From assembly GCA_016793305.1 (NCBI GenBank), contig JAEUHU010000338.1, positions 1 to 25,462 of the forward strand: DNA of 25,462 nt, given 5' to 3'. Each line of letters opens with the position of its first letter. Position 1 is the first letter of the stretch. Shown here one piece after another: positions 8,616 to 19,217 of this stretch. The stretch comes from Planctomycetota bacterium. GTDB taxonomy: Bacteria; Planctomycetota; UBA1135; UBA2386. Position numbers and translations under genes: made by a program. Below the pieces are notes generated by a model that was not told the DNA's origin, did no database searches, and saw only the letters and a program-made list of their open reading frames with translations.

Positions 8616-9949
8616 GCCCGACCCCCCGCTTCGTGCTGCAGGTCGGCTTCGACCAGGACGAACTGCTCGGCGCCCGCTGGTGGCACGAAGGGCTGATCGC
8701 CGCGCGCGAGCCGGCCGGAGCCGCCAAGGCGGCCTCCGACCCCGACGTCTCGCGCCGTGCGGCGCTGCGCCTGCTCGCCGCACTCGGTGCCGGTGTCGTG
8801 GTGACCGGTTTGATCGTCGGCAGCGGTTCCAGCGGCGGCGGCACGCAGGTCGTCGAGCAGGCGTCGCTCGACCTGCAACAGGCGAACGGTCTGATGTTCG
8901 CCGCCGACGGCAGGTCGTTCGCGTGGGCGAACGCGGTGCCGACCGACGTCACCGGCGCGCCCCTCGACCGCAGCCGCCTGCCGAGCCTCGGCGGCGACCT
9001 GCGGCCGCGCGTCGTGCGCTGGCAGGCGTTCCACGCGCCGACCCTCGCGTCCTCGCTGCAGGCGAGCGACGCCGAACCGCTGCTGCGCACGATCCCGTGC
9101 CAGGACTCGCCGGCGATGCGCACGGCGCACGGCCGCGGCCGCGCCCTGCGCGAGCTGCTCGAACAGGCCGACGCTCCCGAGCGCCTGCTGGTCGTGGTCG
9201 ACCTGCCCGGGCCCGAGAGCGTGGCGTTCGCCGCCGGACTGCAGCCGCTGGCGACGGCGGTGTTCCTGTTCGCCAATTGGCCGCACCCACGCGGGGTCGT
9301 GCCGGCGCACGAGACGCTGGCGGCGATGCTGTTCCATCGCCCCACCTTCGTGAGCGCGCCGAGCGACCCGAAGCGGCCGGCGGTGTTCGTGCTCGACCGC
9401 AACCGGCTGGCCCCCTACGCCAACGAACCGGAGCGCTTCGACAACCGCTACGTGGTCCGTCTGCCGACGGCGACGACGCTGCGCACGATGCAGGTCGAAC
9501 GCATCCTCTACGTGGTGCCCGAAGGCGCCCCCGAACAGGAGCTCGACGACTGCAACGAGACGTTCGTCGCCTACCGCTCGGCGGGCCTCCAGGTCCGCCT
9601 CGTCAGTGCCGGCGACTTCCAGCTGGCCGACCTCGCCGCGAGCAGCAGCGGCGAACGTCGCGGCGACGCGGCCACGCAGCGCTACTACTACGGCGGCTCG
9701 CCACTGCACCACTGGTGGTTCTGGCAGGGCTTCGGCGGTGGCCGCGTGCCGGACGGGCGTCGTGTCGAACCGCCGACGATGCCACTCGCCGGGGCACGCT
9801 ACCAGCCGACCCCGCGCCCCCTCGCGTCGTCGCACCTGCTCGGGATCGGCCGCAGCAAGGCCCGCATCGCCGACGACCGGGCTGGTGGGACTTCGGGCAG
9901 CAAGCCGGGCGGCTCGTGGGGCCGCAGCCACTCCGGAGGCTTCTCGTGA
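8612..9949 (+). CDS. Unknown protein with one membrane segment and a Gly/Ser-rich C-terminal tail
   Basis: A 445-residue protein of no family I recognise. Residues 1-47 are polar. A twin-arginine stretch SRRAALRLL (47-55) leads into a hydrophobic helix (about 51-70) and then a Gly/Ser linker (71-78). The large following domain contains RLLVVVDLPGPESVAFAAGL, AVFVLDRNRLAPYANEPERF, DNRYVVRLP and ERILYVVPEGAP. The end is aromatic and then flexible: RYYYGGSPLHHWWFWQGFGGG, a Pro-rich segment, and GTSGSKPGGSWGRSHSGGFS. Such a tail is loosely reminiscent of DUF1190 (YgiB/YjfM) proteins that neighbour E. coli GspS-like ligases, but I see no real homology. It overlaps the ligase by ATGA and the next gene by GTGA. 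It could be the substrate or membrane partner of the ligase; this is inference. Confidence 0.75.
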   Translation: MSPTPRFVLQVGFDQDELLGARWWHEGLIAAREPAGAAKAASDPDVSRRAALRLLAALGAGVVVTGLIVGSGSSGGGTQVVEQASLDLQQANGLMFAADGRSFAWANAVPTDVTGAPLDRSRLPSLGGDLRPRVVRWQAFHAPTLASSLQASDAEPLLRTIPCQDSPAMRTAHGRGRALRELLEQADAPERLLVVVDLPGPESVAFAAGLQPLATAVFLFANWPHPRGVVPAHETLAAMLFHRPTFVSAPSDPKRPAVFVLDRNRLAPYANEPERFDNRYVVRLPTATTLRTMQVERILYVVPEGAPEQELDDCNETFVAYRSAGLQVRLVSAGDFQLADLAASSSGERRGDAATQRYYYGGSPLHHWWFWQGFGGGRVPDGRRVEPPTMPLAGARYQPTPRPLASSHLLGIGRSKARIADDRAGGTSGSKPGGSWGRSHSGGFS

Positions 9950-10497
9950 ACCTCTTCTTCGGGGTGCAGGTGGCGGTCCACTCCCCGCCGAACGATCCGT
10001 GGCGCGAACGACTGCTCGGTCAGTTGCGCGGCGCCACGCACGACCTGCGGCTCGCCGAGGTCCCCGCCGGCCTCCATGTTCTCGCGCGCCTGCTCGGGGC
10101 CGCGGTGCCGCAGCTCGAGCTGGGCTTCTGGGACCTGGTGCCACGCGGCGACGCGGAGTTCCAGGACTGGACCCAGGGCATCGAGGACGACAGCGCCGAT
10201 CCCTGGGTCGACGACGCGACCGGGGCGCGCATGGACCTCGTGCTGGTGTCGGCGATGTTCCTGCTGCCGCCGTTCGGTCGCAACGCCCGGCTGCTCGGCG
10301 AACGCTGCGACCTGCCCGAGGCCCGCTGGATGCAGCGGCAGACCTTCGCGACGTTGTTCGCCACGCTCGGCGAGCTCGACCCGTCGAGCCTGCAGAGCCA
10401 CGCGATCTACGTGACGCCGGGCGGCCGGCAGCTCGCGTTCTCGCGCCGCGAACTCACCGGCGAGGGCTACGACTATCTGCTGCCCGTGCGCGGCTGA
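9946..10497 (+). CDS. Unknown protein, last gene of the DUF350/ATP-grasp operon
   Basis: A 183-residue soluble-looking protein I cannot assign. It is acidic in the middle (GIEDDSADPWVDDATGARMD) and has no obvious signal peptide or membrane helix apart from short hydrophobic strands (VLVSAMFLLPPFGRNARLLGE). Residues of note are the N-terminal NLFFGVQVAVHSPPNDPW, ARWMQRQTFATLFATLGELD and the C-terminal YVTPGGRQLAFSRRELTGEG. The start is a GTG at 9946 that overlaps the stop of the preceding gene (GTGA), the third such overlap in a row, so its function is probably tied to that of the DUF350 protein and the ligase. Its stop faces the tsaB stop across about 20 bases. Base and codon use look like those of its neighbours. 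Confidence 0.72.
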   Translation: MNLFFGVQVAVHSPPNDPWRERLLGQLRGATHDLRLAEVPAGLHVLARLLGAAVPQLELGFWDLVPRGDAEFQDWTQGIEDDSADPWVDDATGARMDLVLVSAMFLLPPFGRNARLLGERCDLPEARWMQRQTFATLFATLGELDPSSLQSHAIYVTPGGRQLAFSRRELTGEGYDYLLPVRG

Positions 10498-10518
10498 TCG
10501 CGCGGCGTCCGGCGCGGC

Positions 10519-11181
10519 TCACGGCTCGGCGTACGAGCCCATCAGGTAGCGCGGCTCGAGCGTCTGGCTGGTCGCGGCCACGAACGGCAGGTCGGCAGCG
10601 AACAGTTCCTCGGCCAACACCGTGGACGCGGTCGCGACGATCGCCGCGCGCGCGGCGAGCTCGGCACCGCGCGACGCGGCGAGGGCTACTGGCATCACGA
10701 CGACGTCCCCGGGGCCGATCCGCGCCAGCACGTCCGACCACGGCACGGCGGCGGCGGGTTCGAGTTCGCGCAGCGGCGAGCCGTGGTCGGTCGCGTAGGC
10801 CGCGACGTGGAAGCGCTCGCGCCGCGCGTCGAGCAGCGGCACCACGCGGCGGTGCCCACGCGCGCGCGCCGCCAGCACGGCGAGGCTGTCGACGGCCAGC
10901 ACCGGCAGGGCTCCGAAGTGCTGCAGGAAGCGCACGAACGTCACCGCGACCCGCAGGCCGGTGTAGGAGCCGGGCCCGAGATCCAGCCGCAGCTCCCGCA
11001 GGTCGGCGGCCGCGACTCCACCGTCGGCGCACGACGCCGCGACCATCGCCGGCAGCTCCTGGCGCGTCGTCGGGGTCGAGTGCCGGCCCAGGATCCGGCC
11101 GTCGGCGAGTCGCAGCGCCACGGCGAACGGCACGGAGCCGTCGAGGTTGCTGGCACAGATCGCCAACGACGGCGCGTTCAT
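10519..11181 (-). CDS. tsaB: tRNA threonylcarbamoyladenosine biosynthesis protein TsaB
   Basis: TsaB is the non-catalytic ASKHA-fold partner of TsaD that, with TsaE and TsaC, makes t6A37 on ANN-decoding tRNAs. The 220-residue product has the family's diagnostic LGPGSYTGLRVAV (residues 68-80), followed by LPVLAVDSLAVLA and VVPLLDARRERFHVAAY, and ends LEPRYLMG, the usual C-terminal RYL element. The N-terminus (MNAPSLAICASN) lacks the usual LAIDTS, having Cys-Ala-Ser instead. The phosphate-1-like loop is thus degenerate, which is tolerable in a non-catalytic subunit. ATG 11181 overlaps the glmM stop (ATGA, 11178-11181). It is the last gene of the ftsH-cdaA-cdaR-glmM-tsaB operon, an unusual setting for tsaB. 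Confidence 0.93.
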   Translation of the reverse strand: MNAPSLAICASNLDGSVPFAVALRLADGRILGRHSTPTTRQELPAMVAASCADGGVAAADLRELRLDLGPGSYTGLRVAVTFVRFLQHFGALPVLAVDSLAVLAARARGHRRVVPLLDARRERFHVAAYATDHGSPLRELEPAAAVPWSDVLARIGPGDVVVMPVALAASRGAELAARAAIVATASTVLAEELFAADLPFVAATSQTLEPRYLMGSYAEP

Positions 11182-12521
11182 GTGCCGAGTTCGCGCGCGA
11201 CCACGTCGGCGAGTTCCCGAGCGAGCCGTTGGCAGAGGCCGGCGTCGGCCGCCTCGATCATCACCCGGCACTTCGGCTCGGTGCCCGAATAGCGCAGCAG
11301 CAGGCGCCCGTCGCTGCCGAGCAGCCGCTCGACCTCGGCGGCCTTCGCGGCGATCGCCGGCACGCTGTCGAGCTTCGGCTTGCTCTTGACCGGCACGTTG
11401 ATCAGTTCCTGCGGGAAGCGGTGGAACGCCGCGAACGCCGCCGACATCGCCCGGTCCTGCACCGCGGCCAGCAGCCGGATGCCGGTGTAGAGCCCGTCGC
11501 CGACCAGGTGGTGGTCGGCGAACAGCACGTGGCCCGACTGCTCGCCGCCGATCGAGGCCGACAGCCGCTGCATGGCCAGGAACACGTTGCGGTCGCCGAC
11601 CGGGGTCACCTCGACCCCGACGCCCGCGTCGCGCAGCGCCTTGTGCAGCCCGAGGTTGCTCATCACGGTGGCGACCACGCGTGCGCCGGGCAGGCGCCCG
11701 GCCTCGTGCAGCTGCCGCCCGAACAAGGCCAGCACGTCGTCGCCGTCGCGCACGGCCCCGCGTTCGTCGACGAAGATGCCGCGATCGCCGTCGCCGTCGA
11801 GGCAGATGCCGAGGCACGCGCCGTGCTCCAGGACCGCGCTGGCCAGCGACTCCGGGTGCAGGGCGCCGCAGTCGGCGTTGATGTTGAAGCCGTCCGGCTC
11901 GCAGTGCAGTTCGATCACGTCGGCGCCGAACGCGCGCAGGATGCGCGGCGCCAGCTGCGAACCGCCGCCGTTCGCGGCGTCGACGCAGACGACACGCCCC
12001 GACAGGTCGAGGTCGGGGAACTGTTCGGCGAAGAACTCCTCGTAGCGGACCAGCAGGTCGCTGCGATCGCGCGTGCGCGGCGTGCGCAGCACCGCGGGGC
12101 GCAGGTCGCCGGCCAGCAGCGCGAGTTCGGCCTCGTCCTCGTCCCGCAGCTTGGTGCCGTCGGCGGCGAAGATCTTGATGCCGTTGTCGTGCGCCGGATT
12201 GTGCGACGCGCTGATCATGATGCCGGCGTCGACCGGCTGCGTGCGGGTCAGGGTCGCCAGCGCCGGCGTCGTGCACAGGCCGAGGTCGGCGATCGCCACC
12301 TCGGCGGCGACGAGGCCCTGGGCCAGCGCTTCGAGGATCCAGGGCGCCGACTCACGGCCGTCGTTGCCGACCAGCACGCGCTTCTGGGCCGCCCCGCCTC
12401 GCTGCAGCAGCACGCCCAGCGCCGCTCCGACGCGGCGCAGCGACTCGGGATCCATCGGCGGGTCACCGGCCCGGCCGCGCAGGCCGTCGGTACCGAACTT
12501 CAGCGGCTCGAACTCGGTCAT
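11178..12521 (-). CDS. glmM: Phosphoglucosamine mutase
   Basis: GlmM converts glucosamine-6-phosphate to glucosamine-1-phosphate, the entry to UDP-GlcNAc, peptidoglycan and LPS. The 447-residue product has the normal length. Landmarks are KFGTDGLRG (residues 8-16), the phosphoserine loop ISASHNPAHDNGIKIF with Ser106, the metal loop DGDGDRGIF, the sugar-specificity loop GGEQSGH, and the phosphate-binding RYSGTEPKCRVM near the C-terminus. The ATG at 12521 gives the canonical N-terminus; the in-frame extension to 12695 lies inside cdaR. It overlaps cdaR and tsaB by ATGA at either end. The cdaA-cdaR-glmM order is the well-known c-di-AMP/GlmM module, in which CdaR and GlmM modulate CdaA activity in Firmicutes. 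Confidence 0.96.
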   Translation of the reverse strand: MTEFEPLKFGTDGLRGRAGDPPMDPESLRRVGAALGVLLQRGGAAQKRVLVGNDGRESAPWILEALAQGLVAAEVAIADLGLCTTPALATLTRTQPVDAGIMISASHNPAHDNGIKIFAADGTKLRDEDEAELALLAGDLRPAVLRTPRTRDRSDLLVRYEEFFAEQFPDLDLSGRVVCVDAANGGGSQLAPRILRAFGADVIELHCEPDGFNINADCGALHPESLASAVLEHGACLGICLDGDGDRGIFVDERGAVRDGDDVLALFGRQLHEAGRLPGARVVATVMSNLGLHKALRDAGVGVEVTPVGDRNVFLAMQRLSASIGGEQSGHVLFADHHLVGDGLYTGIRLLAAVQDRAMSAAFAAFHRFPQELINVPVKSKPKLDSVPAIAAKAAEVERLLGSDGRLLLRYSGTEPKCRVMIEAADAGLCQRLARELADVVARELGT

Positions 12522-13642
12522 CGACGGCGGAGCTTGACCATCACCGGATCCTGGAGCAAGCACTCGTAGTGATCCACGGACTGGTAGGTCCTGCCGACGA
12601 ACAGCAGGCGAGCCTCCCGTTCGATCTCGGCCGGCATCGCCTCCTCCTTCTCCCGGCGGACGATGACCAGCAGCCGGAGGTTGCTCATCGCCCATCGGCT
12701 CGTGTCGCCGGTCCCGCCGGAATCGGCCAGGCCGGCCAGCTGCGCGCGCAGCGTTCCGCCGGCCCGGATCGCCACCGACCGGGTCTCGGGATCCGGCTTG
12801 TAGACGCCGCGCAGTTCGGGCGGCAGCGCCAGGTCGTCGACCATGATCGGCAACTCGAGCGTGAAGGCCTTGGTCTCCGGCAGGACGTCCATCGTCAGCA
12901 CCGGCACCGCGGCGAACCGAAGACCGGCCTCGCCGCCGCGGACCAGTTCGAGGCTCGCCGACACCTGGCCGGCACTGCCGCCCTTCAGCACGGCCCGGAA
13001 CGGCTTGCCGCCGCGGCGCGTCAGGTCCTCGATCGCGAAGGCCGGCCCCAGCACGACCGCGGTGTCGGGCGCGAACTTGACGGTCTCCCGGCGCAAGCGG
13101 TCGGCGAACGGCCCTTCCTGCAGTTCCACCTGGTCGAGCGACAGCGTGAACTTGCGCTCCTCGACCAGCTCGACCTCGAGCCGCACCCGCGGTGGCACCA
13201 GCTCGATGCGCAACTGCTCGAGCGCGCGGTCACGGCGGATGTCCCCCGCGTCGAACTCGATGTCGGTGCGGGTGCTCCAGTCCAGCGACAGGAACTTGGT
13301 GACCTGCAGGTCGAGGATCTGGTTGTCCTCGACCGCCGACACGCGGAAGCGAGGCCCCGACAGCACCACCTCGACACGATCGATCGGCTTCGTTCCGTCG
13401 AAGAACCGGCGGCCGACCACCCGATCGGTCGGCAGCACGACGGCCAGTCGTTCGAGCTGTTCGCCGATCACGCTCTGCGCCCCGACGGTGGTCAACGGAA
13501 TCGTGCGCCGCAACGTGCGGGTGATCCGGTTGTCGACGAACCACCACAGCATCGCCGCGAGGGCGATGGCGGTCACCTTCAGCAGCGGATGGGCGACCAC
13601 GATCGCCAGCAGGCCGCGGGCCCGACGCGAGTCGGCGCTCAT
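12518..13642 (-). CDS. cdaR: CdaR (YbbR-domain) regulator of the c-di-AMP cyclase
   Basis: A 374-residue membrane-anchored protein in the cdaR position between cdaA and glmM. A short basic N-terminus (SADSRRARG) precedes one helix (about residues 20-38, LLKVTAIALAAMLWWFVDNR), which matches the YbbR pattern of LK..S...A..LW. The rest is extracytoplasmic beta-rich repeats with YbbR-like strand motifs such as RVEVVLSGPRFRVSAV and YKPDPETRSVAIRAGG. Sequence similarity beyond the anchor is weak to the eye, so the call rests partly on context. The ATG at 13642 overlaps the cdaA stop (ATGA). CdaR binds CdaA and changes its activity in Gram-positive bacteria; the same role here is inferred. Confidence 0.82.
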   Translation of the reverse strand: MSADSRRARGLLAIVVAHPLLKVTAIALAAMLWWFVDNRITRTLRRTIPLTTVGAQSVIGEQLERLAVVLPTDRVVGRRFFDGTKPIDRVEVVLSGPRFRVSAVEDNQILDLQVTKFLSLDWSTRTDIEFDAGDIRRDRALEQLRIELVPPRVRLEVELVEERKFTLSLDQVELQEGPFADRLRRETVKFAPDTAVVLGPAFAIEDLTRRGGKPFRAVLKGGSAGQVSASLELVRGGEAGLRFAAVPVLTMDVLPETKAFTLELPIMVDDLALPPELRGVYKPDPETRSVAIRAGGTLRAQLAGLADSGGTGDTSRWAMSNLRLLVIVRREKEEAMPAEIEREARLLFVGRTYQSVDHYECLLQDPVMVKLRRR

Positions 13643-14460
13643 TTGCTCTGCCTCCGTCCGTAGAGTTCGTTCAGGCGCTCTTCGAGTTGTTCGATGCTCA
13701 GGCCGTGGTCGAGCTTGCCGCCGCTCGCGATCGAGACCGCTCCGGTCTCCTCGCTGACGACCAGCACGAAGGCGTCGGTCTCCTCGGCGAGGCCGAGTGC
13801 CGCGCGGTGACGAGTGCCGAGCCGTTTGTCGATGTCCTGGTTCTGGCTGAGCGGGAACAGGCACGACGCAGCGACGATGCGGTCGTCGCGCACGACCACG
13901 CCGCCGTCGTGCAGCGGACTCTTCGGGAAGAAGACCGACTCCAGCAGATACGAGTTCAGTTCGGCGTCGATGGTGATGCCGTTGTCGGTCAGCTCGGACA
14001 ACGACGCCTCGCGTTCGATCGCGATCAGGGCACCGGTGCGCTCCTTGCTGAGCCGGCTGATCGCGCGCAGCAGGCGCGGCACGACCTTGGTGTCGCGCAT
14101 GAACAGCGACCGGAAGACCCGCACGTCGCCGAGGTGGACGATGGCGCGGCGGATCTCGGGATGGAACACGACCACGATGGCCAGCACGACCGACGGCGCC
14201 AGCTGCTCGACGACCCACGCGACGCGGTCGAGCGCCAGCAGCTGGATCAGCAGGAAGGCGAGGAAGATCGCCGCCCCGAGCAACATGCCGAGGCCCTTCA
14301 GCAACGTCGAACCGCGCGTCCCCCACAGGAACCGCAGCACGACGTAGAACAGCGTCGCGAAGATGCCGATCTCGACCAGCGGCTTCACGACGTCGACCCA
14401 ACCGCCGTAGCCGTCCTCGGCGTCCTGCGGCAGCGCCATCCAGGGGGCAACGAAGAGCAT
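13639..14460 (-). CDS. cdaA: Diadenylate cyclase CdaA
   Basis: CdaA condenses two ATP into c-di-AMP, a second messenger for osmolyte and wall homeostasis. The 273-residue product has three N-terminal membrane segments (about 28-46, 53-76 and 86-100), the FHPEIRRAI linker (99-107), and a DAC (DisA_N) domain with both catalytic motifs, DGG at 185-187 (SPLHDGGVVV) and GTRHRAALG at 215-223. Length and layout are those of CdaA/DacA rather than DisA. The ATG at 14460 is used; Met8 is an alternative and neither has a clear Shine-Dalgarno sequence. It lies 20 bases after the ftsH stop and overlaps cdaR by ATGA. Confidence 0.96.
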   Translation of the reverse strand: MLFVAPWMALPQDAEDGYGGWVDVVKPLVEIGIFATLFYVVLRFLWGTRGSTLLKGLGMLLGAAIFLAFLLIQLLALDRVAWVVEQLAPSVVLAIVVVFHPEIRRAIVHLGDVRVFRSLFMRDTKVVPRLLRAISRLSKERTGALIAIEREASLSELTDNGITIDAELNSYLLESVFFPKSPLHDGGVVVRDDRIVAASCLFPLSQNQDIDKRLGTRHRAALGLAEETDAFVLVVSEETGAVSIASGGKLDHGLSIEQLEERLNELYGRRQSK

Positions 14461-14480
14461 CGCGAGCAGGCTGGTGGGGA

Positions 14481-16814
<2,334 letters not shown>

Positions 16815-17093
16815 GAGATGGGTCCGCCGGTGGCCCGGTGCAGGTCCGTTCATCGGCGGGGTGCCGACGGCAGCCGTAGCCCTCGTGCCAACGCGCGGTC
16901 CACCTCGGCGGGGCGGTGGGGCGCGAGGCCGCAGGATAGGTCGAAGGAATCGACGAAGCCAGGAGGCTGGCGGGCGAACCCACGCGGGACGCGGCGGAAC
17001 CGAGGCCGATCGCCCGCAATGGGGCGGAAGAGCGCAGCGGCGGGACCGTCGGAGCGACACCGCGGCGATCGCACCGCGCCTTCGGCAACCACC

Positions 17094-18965
17094 ATGCGCA
17101 CCAAGACCACCGTTCGCCTGCTCGTCGCAGCTCTCCTGTCGTTGCTCGTCGCGCTGGGGTGCCGCCCGGCGTGGAGCCCCGATGGCCAGCGTCTGCTCTA
17201 CCCGGTGCGGCTCGACAAGGGCCGCGTCGGCGTGGCGCAGCTGGACCTCGGCACGGGCCACAACCGGATCCTGCTGGCCCCGAACTCCCCCACCGCCGCA
17301 GCCACCGCGGTGTGGAGCCAGGACGGTGCGACCCCCCTCTTGGTGTGGACCAGCAACGATCTCTTCAAGCCGGTGCTGCACCTCGGCACCGACCCCGACC
17401 ACCCGCAGCTGTCCGCGCCCACCGGGCGGGACGGCGCCGCCCAGTTGCTGGCCCCACCGGTGTGCGTCGGCAGCCACCTCGTGCTGACCGGCAGCGACGG
17501 CGTGACGTGCGTCGACCTCCGCAGCGGCACCGTCGCGCGACTGCCGGACGCCGGGAAGGCCCAGAGCGCGGTCACGGCGCGCGGTACCGGCGCCTGCCGG
17601 ATGGCCTGCGACGACGGCGAATGGCGGCGGTGGGAACTGACCACGTTCGATCCCGTGACGCGGCGCGGCGAACGGCTGCTGGTGTCCCCTCCGGACAGTG
17701 CGTGGGTGGTGCAGCCGCTGCCCACCTTCAGCAAGGACCTGGGTCGGGTGGCGCTGCCGGCCCGGCAGGACCGCGGCGACCCGAACGACCGGGCGGCGTT
17801 GCTGGTGTTCGCCGACGGCGTGTTGGAGAGCACGCTGGACCTCGGCCCGACGAGCGAAGTCACGCTCGGCAACGCGGCCTTCCTGCCCGACGACGTCACG
17901 GTGCTGGTCACCCTGCTGCGGCAACCGGCGAACGCCCCGCAGCAGTGGGAACTGCTCGAGACCACCATCAGCGGCAGCGTGCAGCGAACGACGAGGATCG
18001 TCGCCTCGGCCGGCGGTCGCTACATCGCGCCCTGGGCCCTCCATGCCCAGTTCGCCCTGTCGCCGGACGGCCGCACTGCCGCCTTCTCCACCGCCGCCCT
18101 GCACGACCTGGCCGACGCCGACCACGGGCTCTACCTCGTCGACCTGACGAAGGCCGAGCGCCCGATGCGGCGCGTGCCGTTCCCGGTGTTCCGCGACGTG
18201 CGCATCCTCGGCACCGGAGAACGCGCCGAGATCGCCCGCGCCTGGGTCGAGCCGTACTCGGCGAGCGGCACCACGACGCGCCTGTCGGTCAGCGACAGCC
18301 TGTTCGGCGTATCGCTCGCGGGGCTTCGTCAAGGCTTGGGCGATCTCACCGTGTCGCCGCGCGTCGACGCCGAGCGGATGGCCGCCGCGGCGAACGACGG
18401 CGAGCCGTTGGCCGAGGAGCGGATCGGGGTGGAGCCCCTGGTGGTCTGCGTGCACCCGAGCAACCCGCTGCGCGAACTGACCCTCGAGCAGCTGGAACAG
18501 GTGTTCACCGGCATGGCTCCGAGCCCTTGGGCCAATCTCGGTGCGCCGATGCCGAATGCCGCGGCCGTGGCCGAACCACTCGTCGTGCACGACCGGATCG
18601 AAGGGCTGACCATGTTCGACGACGACCAGGGGCGCACGCGCCACATCGGCAAGCCCGTCGCCATGTTGCCCAACGCCGCGGCGGTGCTGGCGAAGGTGCG
18701 CAGTGGACCGGCGACCATCGCGCTGCTGCGCCGTCGCGACGTCGACGCCAGCGTGCGTGTGGTCCCGATCGTAACGAAGCGCGGCGAGGCCGCAGCACTG
18801 CCCGAGGACGCAGCGATCGCCGCAGGCCGCTATCGGGTGGTGCGTTCGCTGTACGCCTACACGGTCCAGGATCCGCCCCCCGAGGTCGCGGCGTTCCTGG
18901 CGTGGCTGCGCCGGGACGAGGGGCGGCAGGCGACGCGGTCGGCCGGGATCGTGCCGTTGCCCTGA
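17094..18965 (+). CDS. Lipoprotein fusing a beta-propeller-like region to a PstS-like solute-binding domain
   Basis: A 623-residue secreted lipoprotein. The signal peptide ends in the lipobox ALGC, giving lipidated Cys23. Residues about 25-365 carry TolB/WD40-type blade motifs (AWSPDGQRLLYPV, LYLVDLTKAERP, FALSPDGRTAAFST), so a beta-propeller is likely. Residues about 369-623 resemble a PstS-type periplasmic binding domain: VRILGTGERAEIARAWVEPY, VSLAGLRQGLGDLTVSPR, then LVVCVHPSNPLRELTLEQ and LEQVFTG (with His454), AAAVLAKVRSGPATIALL, SLYAYTVQDPPPEVAAF and GIVPLP at the end. The phosphate-binding Arg/Ser-Gly-Thr loop is replaced by DRIEGLTMF (500-508), so phosphate is unlikely to be bound in the usual way. 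It is divergent from ftsH and has no transporter genes nearby. A sensing or envelope-signalling role is possible but unproven. Confidence 0.75.
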   Translation: MRTKTTVRLLVAALLSLLVALGCRPAWSPDGQRLLYPVRLDKGRVGVAQLDLGTGHNRILLAPNSPTAAATAVWSQDGATPLLVWTSNDLFKPVLHLGTDPDHPQLSAPTGRDGAAQLLAPPVCVGSHLVLTGSDGVTCVDLRSGTVARLPDAGKAQSAVTARGTGACRMACDDGEWRRWELTTFDPVTRRGERLLVSPPDSAWVVQPLPTFSKDLGRVALPARQDRGDPNDRAALLVFADGVLESTLDLGPTSEVTLGNAAFLPDDVTVLVTLLRQPANAPQQWELLETTISGSVQRTTRIVASAGGRYIAPWALHAQFALSPDGRTAAFSTAALHDLADADHGLYLVDLTKAERPMRRVPFPVFRDVRILGTGERAEIARAWVEPYSASGTTTRLSVSDSLFGVSLAGLRQGLGDLTVSPRVDAERMAAAANDGEPLAEERIGVEPLVVCVHPSNPLRELTLEQLEQVFTGMAPSPWANLGAPMPNAAAVAEPLVVHDRIEGLTMFDDDQGRTRHIGKPVAMLPNAAAVLAKVRSGPATIALLRRRDVDASVRVVPIVTKRGEAAALPEDAAIAAGRYRVVRSLYAYTVQDPPPEVAAFLAWLRRDEGRQATRSAGIVPLP

Positions 18966-18974
18966 GGAACGCCG

Positions 18975-19217
18975 CTACACGCTCGGCGCGGCCGGCTGCA
19001 GCGCGTGGCGATGCACACGCAGCGCCTCGACCACCAGTTCGTGCAGGCCGTTCGTTCCGCCGCGGTCGAACTCCGCGAGCAGTTCGCGGCGCATGCGCGG
19101 CTCCCAGAAGCGCTGCAGATGCTGCGCGACCCCGGCGACCGCCGCGGCCCGTTCGGGCTCGACCGCGAAGAACCCGGCGATCTGGTTCGCCATCTTGACC
19201 AGCTTCGGCACGTCCAT
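18975..19217 (-). CDS. fdsD: NAD-dependent formate dehydrogenase, delta subunit
   Basis: An 80-residue protein of the formate dehydrogenase delta-subunit family. The N-terminus (VPKLVKMANQIAGFFAVEP) and the WEPRMRRELLAEF segment are the conserved family parts. In other bacteria FdsD helps assemble or stabilise the FdsABG complex; no cofactor is expected and none is visible. The start ATG at 19217 shares one base with the fdsA stop (TGATG). A longer frame from 19298 lies within fdsA and has no family likeness. It ends the operon and faces the lipoprotein gene stop across 9 bases. Confidence 0.92.
   Translation of the reverse strand: MDVPKLVKMANQIAGFFAVEPERAAAVAGVAQHLQRFWEPRMRRELLAEFDRGGTNGLHELVVEALRVHRHALQPAAPSV

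Noticed and set aside
16815..17093. The divergent ftsH/lipoprotein gap as a site for a small gene or RNA.
   Set aside because: Short frames there show no recognisable protein, and apart from one short stem (GCCAG/CTGGC near 16958-16971) and a weak minus-strand TATCCT I see no promoter or RNA structure I can support.
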